Assembly: GCA_025716855.1 (NCBI GenBank)
Contig: JAIXMQ010000117.1
Location: 1 to 51,952 of the forward strand
Length of the DNA stretch: 51,952 nt
From: Pilaira anomala
Lineage: Eukaryota > Mucoromycota > Mucoromycetes > Mucorales > Mucoraceae
Direction: 5' to 3'
In this document: positions 20,354-31,299 of the stretch, piece after piece
How positions within the stretch are numbered: position 1 is the stretch's first letter
Layout: every line of letters begins with the position of its first letter
Program-made: the position numbers and the translations under genes
The notes under the pieces: model-generated
The model's input: only the letters and a program-made list of their open reading frames with translations
Told to the model about the DNA's origin: nothing
The model's database searches: none

Positions 20354-20509
20354 CTCAGTTTATAGCAGTGTAAAGACCGCTCAGTCTGCAGCAGTTTAAA
20401 GGCCGCTCAGTCTGCAGCAGTTTAAAGGCCGCTCAGTCTGCAGCAGTTTAATGGCCGCTCAGTTTGCAGCAGTTTAAAGACCGCTCAGTTTGCAGCAGTT
20501 TAAAGACCG
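20354..20509. repeat. 26-bp minisatellite, 6 units
   Basis: Six head-to-tail units of CTCAGTYTGCAGCAGTTTAA plus AGRCCG cover exactly 156 bp. Changes are limited to a few positions; the first unit is most diverged (CTCAGTTTATAGCAGTGTAA). There is no coding potential. It lies just downstream of the stop of the small minus-strand gene at 20555-21057. Confidence 0.9.
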
Positions 20510-20554
20510 CCAACGTAAAAAAAAAATAGAGAGAGATGGAGAAAAGAGATAATT

Positions 20555-21057
20555 TTATTTTATTAAGGAAAAAAGAACAAAAAGTTCCACTAAATTTTCA
20601 AATTTTATAAGAGATGGTGATTTGAGCTCGAAATAAACAAACACCATCTCATATTCACAAAACTCGATCAAAAGATCAAAAGCTTGATCGTCTGCTTCTT
20701 CATAAGGCTCCCACAGTTCGGTAAAAATCAAAGAATGTAGGCCAAATTTATTCACCGCTTTGTTGATATTCTTATCTTTTTGGGAATTTCTTCCACTGGC
20801 GTACTTGTAGTAGGTGGTATACAGGTCCAAAACCTTCAAGATATTTGGATCCAGGATGACGATGAATTGATAAAAAAACAATCAAAAAGGTCGTTTAAGT
20901 TATTTGTGTTCCAGCAGTCTTCCAGGGGAATGGTTGCCATTGCTGCGATCCTTCTTGTTAAGTTATCACGTACTGTGAAAACGTGCTCCGTGCTATCGAA
21001 AGCAATTCTGTCCAAATGTTCGCGAAAATCTTTATATAAACGGACTGCTCTGCTCAT
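20555..21057 (-). pseudogene. Unknown small gene with one apparent frameshift
   Basis: Two overlapping minus-strand frames read as one protein of about 165 residues. The first starts MSRAVRLYKDFREHLDRIAF at 21057 and runs to about 20870. The second carries on with FIVILDPNILKVLDLYTTYYKYASGRN to the stop at 20555. The switch falls in a run of seven T's (about 20868-20880), so a single homopolymer indel, real or technical, explains it. I do not recognise the family. The composition looks like a normal soluble helical protein. It is divergent from the polyglutamine gene at 21960, about 900 bp away, with satellite DNA between. Confidence 0.55.
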
Positions 21058-21081
21058 TTTTGAATAATTGATATAATGTGG

Positions 21082-21118
<37 letters not shown>

Positions 21119-21183
21119 GTTTTATAGCCTTTTTTTTTAATATCTTTTGTTCGCTATATTAGAGGATTAAATACAGGTTAATG

Positions 21184-21309
21184 GCAGGATTAACAACAAT
21201 TTTTTTTTCTGCAGGATTAACAACAATTTTTTTTTCTGCAGGATTAACAACAATTTTTTTTTCTGCAGGATTAACAACAATTTTTTTTTCTGCAGGATTA
21301 ACAACAGTT
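21184..21309. repeat. 27-bp tandem repeat (GCAGGATTAACAACAA + T-run)
   Basis: About 4.6 nearly identical units of GCAGGATTAACAACAATTTT followed by TTTTTCT are present. Degenerate derivatives (GGCAGGA, AACAACAGTTG, T-run, TTCTGGGG) continue to about 21520. There is no gene in 21060-21955 apart from a 38-nt A-run at 21085-21113. The stretch separates two divergent genes. Confidence 0.8.
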
Positions 21310-21959
21310 GTTAACTGTATTTTTTTTTTTTTTCTTGGGGAAGTGAATGAATACCAGTAAGAAACTTACAATACGATCTTTTTTTTTTCTGGGGTAGGTG
21401 ACAACCTGTTTCCGAGTTAACAACTGTGGTTAACTGTATGCAACTACAGTACCATTTTTTTTTCTGGGGCAGGACATAACCTGTTTGGGTTCTGGGCAGG
21501 ATTAACAATTGTTTTTTTTTCACACGATAAAACTTGTTTTTTTATGGAGAATAAAAAGATGATAAATTTTTCCCTGATAAAACGTGTATTCATCAAGTTA
21601 CACTAGATAACATCATTTTTTTTTCCTTTTGCAAGAAACAAATAAAGAATATAAAACTTTTGGGGTAGACCATCTTGTTTCATTTTTTGGCATGACTAAC
21701 AACAGTTGCTTATTGTAAAGAAGTTAATATACAGTACCAGTTTTTATTTGGAGTTCGTGGCAGGAATAATAGTAACTTACACTTTAATTACGTGGCAAGT
21801 TACACCAGGCGATCATTTTTTTGTTTTACACATGTTTTACACATGTTTTATCAGAAAGATAGAACAATGAAATAAAAAAAATATAAATACTCTAGGTCCT
21901 TTTTTTTTTTATTATTATTATTATTTCTTTTATTTTTTATCACTTACTCTTCTCTAAAA

Positions 21960-23183
21960 ATGGATAACGCTCTTTTGCAAATTGATGTTCAACTTAATGA
22001 TCTTATGAATCGTTACGGTAATTATGCTTTGGATGGTCTCCTTCGAGTGTTAACTCGTCATGTTGAGTTTGGGCAGTATCGTAAAAATTTGTATCTGTGT
22101 GTGCGTGATGAGGATGACCAGCTTTTATCTTACCAGCGAGGTGTCAACATGATTGATTTGGCATATAATGCAACACCTCCACCTCAACCTCAACCTCCAA
22201 TTGAACCTCAACCTCAACCTCAACCTCAACCTCAACCTCAACCTCAACCTCAACCTCAACCTCAACCTCAACCTCAACCTCAACCTCAACAACAACAACA
22301 ACCTCAACCTCAACAACCTCAACCTCAACCTCAAGAACAACCTCAACCAGACCAACAACAACAGCAACTTCTTGAACAACAACAACAACTTCTTGTACAG
22401 CAGCAACAACAAATTCAACAACAGCAACAACAAATTCAACAACAACAAGAACAACTTGAGCAGCAACAACAGCAACTTCAACAACAGCAACAACAGCAAC
22501 TTCAGCAACAGCAACAACTTGAGCAGCAACAACAGCAACTTCTACAACTTGAACAACAGCAACCTCAGCAACAACAGCAACTTCAACGATTTCAACAGGT
22601 AATTCCTCAGGAATGGACTAGCACGGTCAACAAGTATAGAAATACCCATGAAAGGTTGATTGAAAACAGAATCAATCGTCTTTTGAATCCCAGTAGAGAT
22701 TCAATTTTTGTGTTCCAGGATTATTTATCCAAAGTATTTACTTTGGATGATCTTGTTACAAAAATGTCCAGTCTGTTTACATACGTCACCGGGAAAGAAA
22801 AAGACATGATCTTTTACCGCCGTCTTCTCTGCTGGTACTTCTATTTGATCAACAATATTTTACTTGACCGTGGTTTGAACGTTGAAGAAGCTTGTGATTT
22901 CTTAATTCGAAATCAATTCCTGGAATCAACCAGTGATTATTCCGATCGATTACTTATCGGTAAGAAGGCAGAAACTATTCTCTCTGTTGTTGGTCCTGTT
23001 GGTTTGCTTTCCACTGAATTGATACTAGAAACTCGATTCAAATCTTCTGAAGATAAACTCAGTTTGTACTTGCAATTTTTAAAAGAAAACCATATGTTTT
23101 CGGCTATGGAATTTAACCACAGATTTACGATTTTTTTGATACCATTCCAAAAAAATTTTTTTCCCTTTTTTAAACTTAAATAA
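21960..23183 (+). CDS. Glutamine/proline-repeat protein, 407 aa, unknown
   Basis: This is an intronless open frame starting MDNALLQIDVQLND after a T-rich leader. Residues 1-70 form a compact N-terminal segment. Residues ~72-125 are a PQ dipeptide array. Residues ~125-220 are almost pure polyglutamine with Leu every few residues (QQLLEQQQQ type), expected to form a helical or coiled stretch. Residues ~220-400 form a second globular part with no recognised motif (LVTKMSSLFTYVTGKEKDM, IFYRRLLCWYFYLINNILL). The intact frame across such a repeat favours a real gene under selection. The DNA repeat (CCTCAA)n could expand easily. The last residues run into an AT-rich tract, so the true C-terminus may be spliced. 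Function is unknown. Confidence 0.7.
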   Translation: MDNALLQIDVQLNDLMNRYGNYALDGLLRVLTRHVEFGQYRKNLYLCVRDEDDQLLSYQRGVNMIDLAYNATPPPQPQPPIEPQPQPQPQPQPQPQPQPQPQPQPQPQPQQQQQPQPQQPQPQPQEQPQPDQQQQQLLEQQQQLLVQQQQQIQQQQQQIQQQQEQLEQQQQQLQQQQQQQLQQQQQLEQQQQQLLQLEQQQPQQQQQLQRFQQVIPQEWTSTVNKYRNTHERLIENRINRLLNPSRDSIFVFQDYLSKVFTLDDLVTKMSSLFTYVTGKEKDMIFYRRLLCWYFYLINNILLDRGLNVEEACDFLIRNQFLESTSDYSDRLLIGKKAETILSVVGPVGLLSTELILETRFKSSEDKLSLYLQFLKENHMFSAMEFNHRFTIFLIPFQKNFFPFFKLK

Positions 23184-23936
23184 AATTATGAATTTTTCTT
23201 ATTTGTTTCCCTAAAAAAAAAAAAAGCAGTGTATGATAATAACATTTATAAATGTGGATAAAGAATAAAGTTTTTTTTTTTGTTTAGAATAGTTTTTTTA
23301 TTTAGATATGAAATTCATTCGCATAAGGATTGCGATATCCTTTATTGAATTAGCCCCTTTGAATTTCTTATCGCTTTCTTTATTTCTGCTGCGACGAATT
23401 CGGCGTCTGACAATAAGCCTTCACCGGGAGGATCACCGAACACCACAAAGACCGTTTGTATAATGATGATAGCATCAGAGCCGCGTCTAATCACCGGAGC
23501 ACTTCGATATCACCGAACCTTGCTTTTTTAGATGAGTTAATTTACAGTTTTATTTTTTCACAGAAAAAAAACAAAAGAAAGTGAGTTCTTTAAAGAAGTC
23601 ATTAAACGGACTTTTTCAACACCTTCTTCAACATAGGCAGAATCTTTGCCAGTAACCAAAATCCGGAATCAGGTATGTCTTGTCATAGATCATGGGATGT
23701 TTAGACTTCTAGGGTGTTAGGTGAACGCAATAGAAATGTAAAAAACCGACTTTACCTGGGTTTAAAATCGATTTTCAGATTTATGCACTGAAAAACTTAA
23801 AAAATGACCAAGTTAAATAACGAGTGGGCATCAAAAATGGACTAACAAAAAATAATAAACCAGGATGATGTTTGTGAAACAATCATCATCCTGGTTTTTA
23901 GCGGTAAAAAAAATAAACAGAAGATAAATAAATAAG
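23184..23936. other. Intergenic stretch with one strong hairpin
   Basis: No gene is supported. 23380-23520 is relatively GC-rich with repeated ATCACCGAAC/ATCACCGGAG motifs. A perfect 14-bp stem (AAACCAGGATGATG, 23857-23870, pairing with 23884-23897) with a 13-nt loop lies 40 bp before the 28S-like block at 23937. It may be a terminator or the 3' hairpin of another element, but no CTRR end follows it at the usual distance. Confidence 0.55.
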
Positions 23937-23971
23937 TCGCTATGAACGCTTGTGTTGCGGCAAGCCAGTTA
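23937..23971 (-). other. 35-bp 28S-like block at the Helitron E terminus
   Basis: The minus strand reads TAACTGGCTTG, then an altered loop, then CAAGCGTTCATAGCGA. This is the first 35 nt of the 28S fragment found at the other two Helitron junctions. The hairpin stem GGCTTG/CAAGC is kept, but the loop differs from real 28S and homology stops at 23937. So it is either a strongly diverged rDNA remnant or a 28S-like target outside rDNA. Confidence 0.7.
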
Positions 23972-24061
23972 ATCAGATAGATTATATCTTCGATATGCGA
24001 AGTACTGATAGGCACGGTCACGTGACTAGTAGGAGTATATCGAAGATACAATCTATCTGAT
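23972..24061 (-). other. Helitron E 3' terminus with 25-bp inverted repeat
   Basis: ATCAGATAGATTATATCTTC at 23972, continuing to 23996, is repeated in inverted form at 24037-24061 with one mismatch, with a CACGTGACTAG-containing 40-bp spacer. The inner hairpin CTTCG/CGAAG is the same as in copy C. The minus-strand end is CTGAT, followed by 28S-like TAACTGG. Confidence 0.75.
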
Positions 24062-24099
24062 GTAATTTATCTGTCGCCTCGAGCTTCGCGTTGAATCAA

Positions 24100-24990
24100 A
24101 GGTAAGAGCAAAAAAGAAATCGAATGATCGTTTGGAGAATTAAAAAAATTCGCTTTTGGAAGAATAAAGAACCATGACGAAAAAATGACGCGTAAAAATT
24201 GACAAAACGTGAAAAATGTCTTAATAAAGTTGAGTTATTGATCAATTTCCAAGCTACCAAAGTTTTTAAAAATAAAAAAAGAATTGACTCAAAAAAAAAA
24301 ACGCGTAAAATTAATTGTCTCTCGTTTTGCGATTGACACGATCGATTCAAATAAATTTACAATCTATCAAAGTTATTAGAATTTAAAACTGAGTAGATAC
24401 ACGTAGTTTAAATTTATAATCAAAAAAAATTTCAAATTAAAAAAAACGCGTGTAAAAAACACGGATGATTGAATTTACAATCCATCAAAGTGCTTAGAAT
24501 TTTAAAAAGAATAGATAGGGTAAAAAAAAACGCATTGATTTTTTGATTGCGTTTAAAACCATCGATGAGCAATTCATATGTATCTACAAGCTATCAAAAA
24601 TCTTAGAATTCCAGAAAGAATAGATAATCCTAAAAAAAAAGAAAACGTTTTTTGTTTTTGCTTATTACACCATCGATGCTTCATTTCAATAAATCTACAA
24701 GCTATCAAAAATCTTAGAATTCCAGAAAGAATAGATAATCCTAAAAAAAAGAAAATGTTTTCTGTTTTTGCTTATTATACCATCGATGCTTCATTTCAAT
24801 AAATCTACAAGCTATCAAAATTCTTAGAATTCCAGAAAGAATAGATAATCCTAAAAAAAATGGTATATTGTTTCTCTTTTGGCCTCTTACGTCATCGATA
24901 ATCAGTTTGGTGCCATTTATTGAAAAAATATGATGATTGTTTTTACAATCTATGAAAATGAAAAAGAACGGGTAGATTTAAAAAAAATAG
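24100..24990. repeat. Subterminal tandem repeats of Helitron E
   Basis: The units are related to those of Helitron C (AAACGCGT, CTATCAAAGTTNTTAGAATT, GATAATCCTAAAA). Three units at about 24570-24860 are nearly identical and ~125 bp long, each with CTACAAGCTATCAAAAATCT and TTAGAATTCCAGAAAGAATA. Small ORFs here are produced by the repeat and are not genes. Confidence 0.8.
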
Positions 24991-25085
24991 AAGGAGAAAA
25001 TACATTTAATAGTGATTGCTTGTGATAATAGAATAAAAGTAAAAAGAAAAAGATATGATGGTGAACCAAGGAAAGTGAAAATAGA

Positions 25086-26679
25086 TTAATCTGTAACTAT
25101 ATTTTTTTCGGCAAATTGGATTGCTTGGGCACAATCCACATTGGTTTTGACAGACATTTTATCGCCGAGAAGGGGGAAAAAATACAAATTTTCTAATCTT
25201 TTGACACGGCTAGCTGCTACATAGAGTTGACCCGGGGTGGGAAAATCGTCTCTGGTACAGATGGCAATTGAGTCCAAGGTTAAACTTTGCACTTTATGTA
25301 TGGTGGTGGCGAATGCAACAGATAAAGGTAACTGTGTTCTGCTGACTGTTGATTTATATACAAAACGTGTGATTGGATAAATAACTCTTCTGATACCATC
25401 TGCTCTTGTAATCTGTACAGATCGCTCACCAAGTGCTGATATAGTGGCCATGGTTCCATTTACCCAGCTTTCCGCAACAGATAAGTTGTGAAGGAGCATC
25501 ACTGGTACACCAAGTTTCAGGATGAGAATTTGTTTGAGGTGTGTCTCATTGTACGCCAAAGTGTGTCTGAAACCTGCAGATCCGTCTTTAGATACGTAGT
25601 ATCTTGATACACCAACGGTTTGTCTAATGCGTAAATCGTTATAACGTTCAGTCTGTTCGTTGGAGATGAAAGCTCTCATAATGTGTTCTGGTGGATCTTG
25701 GAAAGATCGATTTTTAATGGTCTGAAGTACATCCGGGTTGAATTTATGCAACCTCAAACTAGTCAAGAACTGTTTATACTCCATTTCTTCTGGTTCAGCG
25801 CGTACAAAAGTTGTCATAGGGTATGTGCGGCATGCTTGGAATAATGGGTGGAAGAAAGGAAGCTTGTATATAGCTCAGCCGGATTGGGTACGGGCGTAAG
25901 CTGGCCAAAATTGCCAAAGCAGATGGTCAGTACATTACCAAAGGGCTTGTCTTGTAAAGTAGTATTCACAAGCGAACAATGAATTGTATCTAATGAATAA
26001 TACGAAACCATGGAGATTTCGTCTATTAATAAGGCAAGATCCTGATCAGGATTCAAGTCAGTGAAATATTCGTTAATTCTTCTAGGGTTTGGGATATTCG
26101 GTCTATTGGTAACACCCAGGAAACGATGAATCGTCTGGCCATCAACTGTGACCGCTGCAACACCAGTGGGTGCTAATTTAATAGGAATAAAATTGTATTG
26201 CTTTAACCAAATGAAGATCATTCTAAGGAGCTGAGACTTCCCTACCCCTGCGCCTCCATGAATTAAGTGAAAACCAAAAGAATAGCTGATGATTATTTCA
26301 TAGATTTGTCTTTGTTCTAAGGTTGCCATGGCCAAATACTGATTTAATTGATCCAATTCTGAATCTGTTACACCAGGTTTGTCTGGCGGATCTCACGATC
26401 CAAAATCTCTTCTGCTTGATTAATTTCTTGAAGCTCCTCGTTGGAAAAGCGTGTTCGAAACAATTCGTTCTGATCAAGAAGTAAATGGAAGAATTCTCTC
26501 CATGTCATATCTCCTTTTTCTGTTTCGAAATTTCGAGAAACATGTACAAAGCAATTTTTTGGTAATAAAACTCTTCACCTTGATTTACGTTTACATTGTA
26601 AACCCGAACTAAAGGAAGCTTAGCTCTTGCTGTAAAAATATAGTTTCTACTGTCTCTTGTATATTTTGGGATATTGATT
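25086..26679 (-). pseudogene. Helitron E helicase half (Pif1-type), cut off by CACTA insertion
   Basis: This is the C-terminal half of the Rep/helicase gene. Visible are Walker A HLIHGGAGVGKSQLLRM, Walker B LLIDEISMVSYYSLDTIH, a FGQLTPVPN segment, and the C-terminal helicase motif GQLYVAASRVKRLENLYFF ending at 25086. It is interrupted at 26680 by the CACTA terminus; its other half continues at 35158. Frameshifts near 25868 (after PVPNPAE), near 26370 (RQTN-PG) and near 26545 (one base short against copy C) show the gene was also decaying by small indels. The enzyme would unwind DNA 5'->3' during rolling-circle transposition, as known for the family. Confidence 0.92.
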
Positions 26680-26696
26680 CACTATGGCGGATTAAT

Positions 26697-26910
26697 TGTT
26701 GGACTCAAACAAGTTTGTTAACAGAACAAACAAAAATAGTTGATATTATCACCCAGTTTGTTGGAAATGCGAACAAGTGTTTTTAATTTTTAAAAATTAT
26801 ACTGGTCAAAAAAAAAAAAAAAAAGAATTACTTGTTGGTACCAGACAACTTCGGTGACAAATTAAACAAGTTACTTGTTGTTTGCTACTTTATTGTTGGT
26901 TTACTTGTTG
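26697..26910. repeat. CACTA left subterminal repeats
   Basis: Several copies of ACTTGTTGG/ACAAGTTTGTT and GTTAACAGAACAAAC-type motifs in both orientations lie just inside the left end. Matching motifs (ACTTGTTGGTTTAA, GTTAACAAAACGAACAA) fill the right end at 34858-35130. Such subterminal clusters are the transposase-binding sites of CACTA elements in known cases. From 26911 to 27570 no gene is seen. That interval has an AT dinucleotide run near 27040 and a 34-nt T-run at 27539-27574. Confidence 0.7.
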
Positions 26911-27535
26911 GTTTATTTTTCACTTATTTATTTTTTTGAAAAGAAATAGAATTTACTATATTAAATATTTTCGGAAGAAAAAAAAAAGAGATTGAAGCAT
27001 ATTACATGACGAATTCTTTATGACAGGTTGAATCGATATATATATATATATATACATATTCGAACCAATCTGATATTTTATAACTCTGTTCAATATTATC
27101 GACAACAATAAATAAATCGTCTCTTAATATATATGTCGGTTTAGACTATAGTCAGTGAGCTTAAATGGTAAAACAGTTGTATGAGAATAAATTGTTATAT
27201 TTTGTAAGTTTATATAGTCTCTATAACGTTTAATAGAGTAGGAATAGGCTATCATATATATTTTATGTAACAAAGAAAATAAAACGAAAAAAGTTGACTT
27301 GTAAAAAAATAGATCTTGAAAAAAAAATGAATGTCGAAAAAAAAAGGATCTTGAACAAATAGATCTCGGTAGTTTTCAAGTTGTAAAGAAAAGTAGGCGT
27401 TATGGAAAAAAAGACCGAAACAAATATAAGCAAGAAATATAAAGCAAATTGATAATTGAGGAAAAGTTAAAAATAAAAAAAAAAGATTTTATTACGTCAG
27501 TCTAAATAAAGTACGTATGTATGTACATGGGGGAA

Positions 27536-27572
<37 letters not shown>

Positions 27573-27578
<6 letters not shown>

Positions 27579-29223
27579 GTTTCTTGCGTTACCCATTTTG
27601 GAGTCCAAAAGCTCTTTAAAAATATGGTGAGAGATAACTTTGTAATGTCTTTCAGACTTGTTGAATCTAACTAATCCTACATTGCAGACAATATCGTCAA
27701 AGCGACAAACAACATATTTGTGATGACCTGGGCGACGTAAAACAACCTTAGGCATGAATTTGTCGTATTCAACCACGCCATGAGCTTCTGCAACATCAAG
27801 CAACACAAGAAATTCCTTATTATTATCAAAAGAAGTTTCAAAAAAGAAAGTTATGGATCCAACGTATAATTGGGTGACAATTCGATTGGCATTGCTAAAA
27901 AAAAAAAAAAAAGTTTTAGTAATAGGACAAGATATGCAACAATAGTCAAACTTACTTCATATGAGAGGCGGCAAACATAACGTAATTATTACCTCTTCTT
28001 CTTTCGTTGATATGATCTTTGTACAACGTGGAGGTATATGTATAACTATTGAACCAAGCACGACCAGCAACGTTGATAACATCATCATCGAAAGTAATAG
28101 ACATATTATCGGGCACAGAGTAGATGCGTTGGTATAGTTTCTTTACAGCAGTTGTCATTTGAAGCATGGATACACCTGAAGGTAAAGATGAGAGTGAATG
28201 CTGTGAGAGTGGTGACCAAAGCTGAGGTGCAGTTTTATCATGTTGATCTAGGGAGATAAAACTGTTTGTTGTATACTGCTTTGGTTCCAAAAGGTCAAGT
28301 GTTTTAATAATATTCACATTCATACTATTAACATATCCATATATAGTAAATCTTTCAAGAACATTACCCGCATTGGCACCAGCATCTACTTTAGACTTGA
28401 TCATTTTCTTATATCTACCAATCGTTCTTTCCATTGATCTTCCTGAATACGCCTTCAATACACCTTGCTTTTCAATCATATATGGGATATGAGTCAAATA
28501 GTGCTGTACAGGCTTCAAGACACCAGGCTGGATCCGTTTATTACTAATTTCGTTTAACAAAAAAATATTCCATTGTTTGAGTGCACTTTATGTTTTCAAA
28601 AAAAAAAAGTTAGTTTTATAATAACGGTAAGACATACATATAATGTTTTTTTTTTTGGTCGTTATTAACTTACTTTTTCATCATTGATAAATCATTCCGA
28701 GTAATTCTCCATTTTAAAGCAACTGCACACGCCTTGGTAAGAAGTAATAGTGGCTTTTTTGCGTTATTGTTGGTAAGAACAGGAATAAATACCGTAGGAA
28801 CCATATAGAGCAAAAAGTCAATCCAGTCTACACCACGATTTCCACCACTTTGCTCAATCGGATTTTCCCATTTTGAAGAAAAAGATGAAGGTACAGTTGA
28901 TCTTGACATTTCAATAAGTTTACCTATTTCAATTAATTTGTCTTTAGGTATTTCAAATGTATATGGCCAGTCAGCAGCTGATGTAATTTCTTCTTCATCT
29001 AATTCTTCTGGAGTTGGTGCATATTTGAGAGGGATGGCTTTGTTGTAAGATTTGTTCATGGAAACAGTAACCAGTTCATATATGTGCTTGGCTACACCCT
29101 GGCCCACGGCATGAAGTTCCTCAAGAGCGTAACAAGTAGGATGTTGGAAAGTAGGAAGCGAGGAAAACAAAGGTTCTATAGTAATTCCATTATTCTATAA
29201 AAAAAAAAGTTGTTAAATTTTTA

Positions 29224-29260
<37 letters not shown>

Positions 29261-30249
29261 ACAAAAAAATCACCCCCACTTATGAAATCACTTTTATCAC
29301 GCAAAGGAGCATTCATATCAAGATAGCAGGTACGACTATCGACACGTTTTGTCACAATACGACAGAATCTACACCCGTTTCTACTCATGTGTCCAGTATG
29401 ATGCGCTAATGAAGCAGCAGCAGGAATGTCACCAGTTGCAATAACTAGATTCACTCTTGCTTTGCATACTTCTTCACCATTTCGTCTAATCAAAAGACCG
29501 TGGTTGCTAAGGTCTTTGAATTCATCAACGATTGGTTTCAAGAAAGAATCGAGATCCTTGGGAGAATTCGGGCCAGGTAAGATTGCAAGCTGGAACATGT
29601 ACTCATTTTGGAATCTGTTATAATAATTATTCAGTTATTAAGTTGCTTACAGTGCATCTATTCTTAAATCGTATTTTTTTAAAAAACGGACATTCACAGT
29701 TTTTGGGTTTAAACTCAGTTTTTATATAAAAAAGTCGCTCATTTAGAAGTTTTTCACATCTTTTGATAGTTTAAATCAATAAAACACATTTAAATATTTT
29801 GTATAAACTCAAATAATGTGAGTATATTATTTTTTATTGAATCAAAAGAAGTTAACCATGTGATTTTAGGGCTTGGAGAACTGCTTCGATCCCAATTTTG
29901 TCGATGTCTATTTTTGAAGCCTCATCCTGTAACAGTTTAAAAATTGGTGTAACCACAAACTGTAATGTTATTGGCTGTTACTGCTCTTATATGATGTTTG
30001 GGTGCCAAAATAGACGGACATTTTCGAGTCAGCCCTGCTATTAAGTCTTCATTTTATAAACTTATTTTGAAATTTTTTTTTATCAAAATTAAATTTCTGT
30101 TTTCATACATCGCTTTAACAGGTTTAATTAAAAAGTTCTATGTTCATTCTAAATGATTAAGTTACTTTTTTCGGTAGTAAATTTACAATTTTATAAAAAA
30201 AAGTCGTTAGGGCTAAAAATTTTCGATCTAAGAATAGATGCACTGTACT

Positions 30250-30284
<35 letters not shown>

Positions 30285-31299
30285 TGTATTCTGGAGGAAA
30301 ATTCAGATTCACAATAGGTAAGATGGAGAGCTTGTCACCAGTAGAAGCTTTTCCAGGCTGGAATCCATCAAAAAACAAGGCGATCGCGACGTCATCTTCA
30401 GAGGAAAAGAAGTCTGTACTAGCCTTAAGAGACTTGTACTCTTCGCCGTCAAAGTAATCCTTGGACACATTTTCTTCATATTGGTAATTGTGCCTATACT
30501 TCATCAGCTCCCTGAATCGGTCATTAGCCAAAACAGCTGCAATCCGATCGCCAATAGACATCATCTTCATTTGTCTGGAAGGTTTTTTGGTGATAGAGCT
30601 TGAATATCTTGGTTGATTACAGCTACTGCAAGTCAAGGTATCTTCGTCGTTCTTTTGATATAATCGGCAACCATTTGGACAAATATCATATAGGTGACTA
30701 CGAACTTTTACCTTTTCTGCTAGTCTTCTTTCCAGAGTATCTTGAAACAGAATGGTGGAAGGTATTTTTCCTAATTATGTAATTCATGTTAAACACCTAT
30801 TAATTTTTTTTTTATTAGCTTACCATTCTTAAACTCTGCACCTTTCAAATTTTTTCGAAGTATTGTTCTAAAAAGATAAATTAACTCTCTTGAAGCCTCT
30901 CTTGATATTCCAAAAGTTTCAATGATTTCCATGAACTTAATACTATTAAGTTCAGTTTCATCAAAACTAGGATCTGCACCAAAATTGTATACATGTTTTT
31001 CACCATGGCCTTCTTCAAAAGTAAATGATGAATGGTAAGGTACTGACTCAGTTGATAAAGCTAAAAAATTGACACATTATTTTAGAATAACTGTTTTAGA
31101 AATATATGGATAAGAATTGGTAAAGCAACTTACGAGTAATGCTGGATGGAATATAGGACTCAGTTTCTTCCATAACAATGTCATCGTCAATTATTTTATG
31201 ACTTGGGAACAGCTGGTAATGACTGTTAAGCAAGCGTAAAGTGGAAAAAGGCATACCACAAGAACAAGTGTGTTTATTGTAAATACGTGGAGTAGGCAT
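27573..31299 (-). CDS. CACTA transposase (TNP2-like), seven exons
   Basis: Proposed exons, all with GT..AG ends, are: 31299-31136, 31060-30824, 30770-30284, 29614-29263, 29194-28674, 28585-27956 and 27894-27573. The protein starts MPTPRIYNKHTCSCGMPFST (Cys-rich N-terminus). It has a CSSCNQPRY zinc-type segment, DDVAIALFFDGFQP, then LPIVNLNFPPEYR joined to NEYMFQLAILPGPNSPKDLD across the MITE-bearing intron. A GDIPAAASLAHHTGHMSRNG segment followed by CRFC is the signature region of CMC transposases. Later exons have a helical region with no named motif. The catalytic DDE residues cannot be pinned down by eye. Exon 1/2 phases were not fully verified. Intron polypyrimidine and A-runs are extreme (30-34 nt). 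Confidence 0.82.
29650..30245 (-). mobile_element. 596-bp TA-flanked MITE, copy 2 (in CACTA transposase intron)
   Basis: It begins CAGTGCATCTATTCTTAAATC and ends with the complementary repeat (...GAATAGATGCACTG), with TA on each side (29648-29649, 30246-30247). It has exactly the same length as the copy at 16279-16874, in opposite orientation. It lies inside the intron between exons ending NFPPEYR and starting FQNEYMF, so it does not disturb the transposase reading frame. Confidence 0.9.

Noticed and set aside
22125..22602. Long Leu/Arg-rich and Asn/Leu-rich frames opposite or overlapping the polyglutamine gene.
   Set aside because: They are alternative-frame readings of the CAA/CCTCAA repeat and have no independent start context or non-repetitive content.
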